Assembly (NCBI GenBank): GCA_039679945.1
Contig: JBDKTY010000050.1
Coordinates: 1 to 64,000, forward strand
Direction: 5' to 3'
Origin: SbD1 sp039679945
GTDB lineage: Bacteria > Desulfobacterota > Syntrophobacteria > Syntrophobacterales > Syntrophobacteraceae
DNA: 64,000 nucleotides
In this document: positions 60,549-64,000 of the stretch, one piece after another
Layout: every line of letters starts with the position of its first letter
Numbering within the stretch: position 1 is the stretch's first letter
Position numbers and translations under genes: made by a program
Notes under the pieces: generated by a model
The model's database searches: none
Told to the model about the DNA's origin: nothing
What the model saw: only the letters and a program-made list of their open reading frames with translations

Positions 60549-61652
60549 ATGCAAAACGATTATTTGGACTATTTTCTCTTCCCCCGTCTCACTTTATCTG
60601 AACAGGACTTTCGCGGTCTTGCCGTCTTTCTGCCCAAGCTGAGCATCTTTCAGGTAGCCACACCCGCGGCCATACCGGAGTGGTGCCGGGACCGGTTCAC
60701 GGGGCGGCCGTTCATCCGCGATCCCGAGTTTCTCGGACTCGTCAAGTCGGGTATCCAGGGTTACCGGGCCTTTGCCGAGGCACATGGGGGAGGTGGCATG
60801 ATGGGCTATCTCAGCCAGGCGCTCGATGATATGAGTGATACACGCTTCCGAATCCAGGAAGAACTGCGTGGGAAATACCCCGTCCAGATGGATCCGGCCA
60901 CGATCGATCTTCTCCGAAGCGCCATTTTCCTGGATATCTCCAGAGAACTCGATGACCGGGCTCAGGAACTCGATTCCAGTTATGCCCGGGCAGATAAGAT
61001 CGAGAAGCAATTCCGCGATATACTGGGTATCGATGAGGATGAAGCCGGCGAAGTCCCCGAAGATATGAGCATCCCTCTCTTACCCGAGAGTTCCAGTCAT
61101 GAATACATGCTTCCGGAACGTATCAGGAACTGGTTCCACCTCTTTGCGGTAGAATCACCCGGTTCGATGCCCGTATTCGTCACAACCGATCCGGACGCCC
61201 TCCGGGAGACGCTCGACATCATCCATCCCGCGGTCAATCGGGAAGGCAAGGACTTCGAAGTCTTCGAATTTTCGCTCGGGGCTTTCCCAAGGCCGGACCA
61301 ACTCGGCCAGAAACAATTCCTTTCCTTGACCGAATCCCCCGGATCGCCTGCCCTGCTCGCTTCTTACAGAGAGAACCTCGATCTGTTTCTGAGAAAAGCG
61401 GCGGAGAGCCCACGTCCCGGCACTCTCGAATCAGAGGCCGAGACGCTGGCAAAGGGGCTGCGGAAGTTTTGCGGGGACTGCGACATCGAAGACCTGGTAA
61501 CCCTGCGGCTCACACTGCCGCAAGGATTAACCATATCCGATATCGAGGCGGTTCTCGGGCTCGGAACCGCCCCCGGGGATCGGCAGAACTCCTCCACGAC
61601 GGGCGGGATGGACAGTGAGACCCGGCCGGCTCTCTTTCTGTGCCTGGAATAA
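60549..61652 (+). CDS. Unknown protein, acidic, cytosolic
   Basis: 367 residues starting MQNDYLDYFLF. I prefer ATG 60549 because the upstream part of the frame (from 60426) lies over the direct repeats and looks non-coding. The sequence is helical and acidic with a central acidic patch (GIDEDEAGEVPEDMS), and there is no signal peptide or transmembrane segment. A gene of this type is plausible as a lineage-specific cytosolic protein, but I recognise no family. Cys residues are single (EWCRDR, KFCGDC). Confidence 0.55.
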   Translation: MQNDYLDYFLFPRLTLSEQDFRGLAVFLPKLSIFQVATPAAIPEWCRDRFTGRPFIRDPEFLGLVKSGIQGYRAFAEAHGGGGMMGYLSQALDDMSDTRFRIQEELRGKYPVQMDPATIDLLRSAIFLDISRELDDRAQELDSSYARADKIEKQFRDILGIDEDEAGEVPEDMSIPLLPESSSHEYMLPERIRNWFHLFAVESPGSMPVFVTTDPDALRETLDIIHPAVNREGKDFEVFEFSLGAFPRPDQLGQKQFLSLTESPGSPALLASYRENLDLFLRKAAESPRPGTLESEAETLAKGLRKFCGDCDIEDLVTLRLTLPQGLTISDIEAVLGLGTAPGDRQNSSTTGGMDSETRPALFLCLE

Positions 61653-61896
61653 GGCGTCAAAAGCGGACAAGAATCAACGGCCAGCCGCATAAGGCATGCG
61701 GAGCAGGGATTTCCAGCCTTCCTTTTCGGCCGAGGATGGTGGACCACCGGGCACTCCACCCGTTCATGATCCGATACCACGGCACGAACGGATGTGAGAG
61801 TTCGCGTTCGATTAATGAACGGCTCGGGGTGAAGGCGAAATGCGCTGTTTTTCGAGAGCTATCGCGGGTCGAACCCGGGCAGCGCCAGGCTTGGAT
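61653..61896. other. Short intergenic region, nothing recognisable
   Basis: 244 bases between convergent genes. No hairpin followed by a T-run and no gene were found. Confidence 0.35.
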
Positions 61897-62997
61897 TTAC
61901 CCGGACATCGCGCGGAGCATGCTGAAGTATACCTTCGAAGCGAGCAGTACCTGGTCAAAGGTTATCGATTCGTCGGGTGAATGGGCCTGCTCAAGCCTTC
62001 CAGGACCGAGGATTATCGGTTTGGTCCCGGCCGCCCACAGCAGGTTTGCATCCGAATGGCTTCTGAATGCCTGTGGCTCCCAGGGCAGTTGCTGTTCCGA
62101 GTAAACCTTCTTGAGCACCTCGACAAAACTGCCCTTCTCGGGAAGCACATAGCCCGCATGCACATTATTGAAGGAAAGCGAACCGCTGAAATCCGGACTC
62201 TCCTGTTTTTCGCTTATCAGGATTTCCTCAAGTTCCATAATGATCTCCCCCTGAGGCGCCGAAGGGGGCAAATGGATGTCCAGCCATGCATCGCATCGTT
62301 CGGGAACAGCGAACCCGGAACGAGAACTGGACAAATCGCGTATGTTGTAAACCAGGTCGGACCGCTTTTCGCCGATGTAGCGTGATATGCGCAAAATAAG
62401 CCGCAGCATTGCCTCGATGGGATTATGGCCGGGATTTGCCAGGGAGGCGTGGATTCTTTTCCCCACGGTTGTCAATTGTATTTCAAAGTAACCGTAGTGG
62501 CTGAAGCACGGATGCATGTTGGTCGGTTCGGCGATCAGCGCCCAGGGGAAATGATAGTGCTTTACCAGTTTCTGAGTACCATCTCCGTCTTCCTCTTCCC
62601 CCACGACCAGTGCCAGAGCCACGGACGGGCGGCCTCCCTTGCGCCGCCAAAGTGCAAGATAGGCCTCTATCATCGCGGCGCACCCGCCCTTCATGTCGGA
62701 AGCACCCAGCCCCTCGATCCTGCCTTCTTCCTCGCGGTAGCCAAAATCCTCGAGGTCGTATGCGGCAACTGTATCGAGATGGCCGATCATAACTGCCACT
62801 GTCTCGGATTCAGGCGGTATGACGATGAGGTTGGACCGCGTTCCCTCAATCTTCTGAAGCCTGACCGGCACACCGCTGCTTTTGAGATAGCCGTGCAGAA
62901 AACCGACGATTTCCTGTTCCTTGCCGGTCGGGCTATAGATGTTGATCAGGTCACGCAAAAGATTTCTCAGGTTTTCCGGATGCTCCGGAGGAAGCAT
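61897..62997 (-). CDS. M20-family metallopeptidase/deacylase (ArgE/DapE type)
   Basis: 366 residues. Metal-site motifs: MIGHLDTV, GASDMKGGCAAMIEA and the catalytic Glu-Glu in VVGEEEDGDGT; the C-terminal metal His sits in LEQAHSPDESI. The dimerisation lid domain lies in between. The family hydrolyses N-acyl amino acids or dipeptides; the exact substrate is not clear, and [LysW]-lysine hydrolase-like or acetylornithine deacetylase are both possible. Its stop is two bases from the start of... the adjacent GNAT gene lies immediately upstream in transcription, suggesting an operon. Confidence 0.82.
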   Translation of the reverse strand: MLPPEHPENLRNLLRDLINIYSPTGKEQEIVGFLHGYLKSSGVPVRLQKIEGTRSNLIVIPPESETVAVMIGHLDTVAAYDLEDFGYREEEGRIEGLGASDMKGGCAAMIEAYLALWRRKGGRPSVALALVVGEEEDGDGTQKLVKHYHFPWALIAEPTNMHPCFSHYGYFEIQLTTVGKRIHASLANPGHNPIEAMLRLILRISRYIGEKRSDLVYNIRDLSSSRSGFAVPERCDAWLDIHLPPSAPQGEIIMELEEILISEKQESPDFSGSLSFNNVHAGYVLPEKGSFVEVLKKVYSEQQLPWEPQAFRSHSDANLLWAAGTKPIILGPGRLEQAHSPDESITFDQVLLASKVYFSMLRAMSG

Positions 62998-62999
62998 TC

Positions 63000-63557
63000 T
63001 CAGTCTCCGTTCTCCCCCCTGTGCCGCTTGCCGTTCTTTCTTTCTCTCGCCTGCCTGTGGGGATCGAGGTTGAGGGCTAGGTAGATGTGCTCCTGCGGAT
63101 GGCCAAACCCCATTTTTCTAAAAAACTGCAGGGCCGGCAGATTGTCCGCCTCGGAATCCACCAGAAGCATTCTGGCGCCATCGTCCAACATGAGGTCTCG
63201 GAAACGGTTGAAGAGCTTTGATGCAATTCCTGATTCGTGGAAGTCGGGGTCCACTCCCAGCCAGACGAGATATCCGTATTTCCAGGCTGAGTGGCTCTTG
63301 GTAACCGTGGTGCCAAGCGTAAAACCTACCACTTCTTCGTCATCGTCATCCGTTTCAGCTACAAGACAGTACTCCGAGTCGTTCTGGAATAAATTGATAA
63401 CCTCGTATTCGTCCCAGGTCCGGAACAAATTGGGAGCAGTCCTCGCCGTAAAAAGCCTTTCGCCCAGGTGAAAAACCGTTGCAATATCATCAATTTCCAT
63501 CTGGCGAATGGTTACATTCACCCTTCTCTTCTTTGGTTCAAAACTAACAAGTTCCAT
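63000..63557 (-). CDS. GNAT-family N-acetyltransferase
   Basis: 185 residues. The GNAT fold shows IRQMEIDDIATVFHLGERLF, YLVWLGVDPDFHESGIASKLF (acetyl-CoA loop) and NLPALQFFRKMGF. It resembles RimI/ribosomal-protein-type acetyltransferases but the substrate is unknown. AAGGA four bases before ATG 63557 fixes the start; the frame extends to 63617. It ends two bases before the M20 gene start, so they are probably cotranscribed. Confidence 0.85.
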   Translation of the reverse strand: MELVSFEPKKRRVNVTIRQMEIDDIATVFHLGERLFTARTAPNLFRTWDEYEVINLFQNDSEYCLVAETDDDDEEVVGFTLGTTVTKSHSAWKYGYLVWLGVDPDFHESGIASKLFNRFRDLMLDDGARMLLVDSEADNLPALQFFRKMGFGHPQEHIYLALNLDPHRQARERKNGKRHRGENGD

Positions 63558-63564
63558 AAAATCC

Positions 63565-63723
63565 TTACTTCTGCTTGCGCCTCTTTCTGGAACGGTTCTC
63601 CTGCACCGAATCCACAAGGGCGAATGACACTTTCGCCTGCCCGGAGCGCGACACGCGATTGGACCTGATCTGCTCTTTTCTTTTCAGGTCTCCATATTTG
63701 CCAAACCTGCCACTCCTCGCCAT
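63565..63723 (-). CDS. Small basic protein (52 residues)
   Basis: Encodes MARSGRFGKYGDLKRKEQ..., ending in a KRRKQK tail, 52 residues, strongly basic. GGAAGGG just before ATG 63723 is a good ribosome site, and the stop TAA (63565-63567) is 8 bases before the GNAT start, so it probably heads that operon. Its size hides it among larger frames. The basic composition suggests nucleic-acid or ribosome contact, but the function is unknown. Confidence 0.62.
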   Translation of the reverse strand: MARSGRFGKYGDLKRKEQIRSNRVSRSGQAKVSFALVDSVQENRSRKRRKQK

Positions 63724-63866
63724 TTCCCTTCCTTTCAGGAAAAGCTTCCCTTAAAGTATACTGGAAATCCAAGTCGTAGGAGATTTATTTATCTCTCTTA
63801 ACGGATCCTTTTTAACTTTTCTTTAATCCGCCCCTCTCTCGGGGCAATCGAAATGGAGTGTGAGGA

Positions 63867-64000
63867 TTGGATCTGGGACCCCTTGGTTCTGTCGATTTTT
63901 CCATGGCCTTTTTCTACAACCTGGTGAGCATAGTCATCATAGACCTTATTCTCGCCGGAGATAACGCGGTCGTCATCGCCATGGCGGTAAGATCCCTGCC
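63867..64000 (+). CDS. TerC-family membrane protein, 5' part only
   Basis: The frame from TTG 63867 (GGAG eight bases upstream) reads through the window edge. It encodes about 44 residues with a first transmembrane segment, NLVSIVIIDLILAGDNAVVI, the signature of TerC/YjbE/Alx proteins. DNA after 64000 is not visible. The family is linked to metal (manganese) export. ATG 63903 is an alternative start. Confidence 0.8.
   Translation, partial: MDLGPLGSVDFSMAFFYNLVSIVIIDLILAGDNAVVIAMAVRSL

Noticed and set aside
1..64000. tRNA, rRNA, insertion sequence or phage genes
   Set aside because: No cloverleaf, transposase or integrase signatures were seen on either strand by eye; a short tRNA could still be missed without a scan.

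Overview
The window reads as a chromosomal segment of a strictly anaerobic, GC-rich deltaproteobacterium (Desulfobacterota). A sulfate-reducing or syntrophic lineage of the Syntrophobacter type is my best guess. The grounds are several heterodisulfide-reductase (Hdr) gene sets, selenoprotein genes read through in-frame TGA, many sigma-54 regulators, a futalosine-type menaquinone pathway and cytochrome-like sensor motifs. No rRNA, tRNA, insertion sequence, phage gene or CRISPR array was seen.

Layout. 1-4.4 kb: tail of an unknown gene, a DUF6125 protein, a PAS/sigma-54 regulator, clpP, a NifU-like scaffold and a NifX-like protein. 4.8-8.4 kb: a secreted OB-fold protein and a compact operon of two NosL-type proteins, an ABC ATPase and a polytopic membrane protein with a CPFC motif. 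9.1-18.9 kb: a cysteine-less TusA-like protein, a sigma-54 regulator and hdrA - mvhD(Sec) - hdrA(Sec) - small protein, behind a candidate sigma-54 promoter with a palindrome upstream. 19.0-33.9 kb (minus strand): one long operon that runs small Cys protein, HdrA-GltD chimera, MvhD, FrhB-like protein, HdrA with an embedded response-regulator receiver domain, HdrC, HdrB, haem-motif histidine kinase, receiver-kinase hybrid, universal stress protein, receiver protein. It also has a candidate sigma-54 promoter and ends at an 18-bp perfect terminator stem. 34.6-39.0 kb: a histidine kinase with an N-terminal Rossmann domain, its NtrC-type partner and a convergent receiver-PAS-kinase. 39.5-46.1 kb: envelope proteins (a DUF1573 protein with an in-frame TGA in its CGCT motif, an unknown protein, an M1-like peptidase, DUF3300). 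46.6-64 kb: mostly housekeeping genes: ArsR/flavoprotein pair, clpS-clpA-aat, aroC, a PEP/pyruvate-binding protein, gdhA, an ispH-ubiA fusion divergent from mqnB-mqnD, an M20 peptidase, a GNAT protein, a small basic protein and the start of a TerC protein.

How it fits together. The two Hdr loci encode cytoplasmic flavin/iron-sulfur modules that probably exchange electrons between ferredoxin, NAD(P)H or F420-dehydrogenase-like inputs and thiol/disulfide or quinone-linked acceptors; no hydrogenase or formate dehydrogenase catalytic subunit lies in the window. What stands out is how tightly signalling is woven into the second locus: a receiver domain sits inside HdrA itself, four signalling genes share the operon, and a nucleotide-binding-domain kinase with its sigma-54 response regulator lies immediately upstream. 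I regard this as a possible phosphorylation-controlled Hdr complex. The three candidate selenoproteins, each with a hairpin 19-22 nt after the TGA, are the second main theme.
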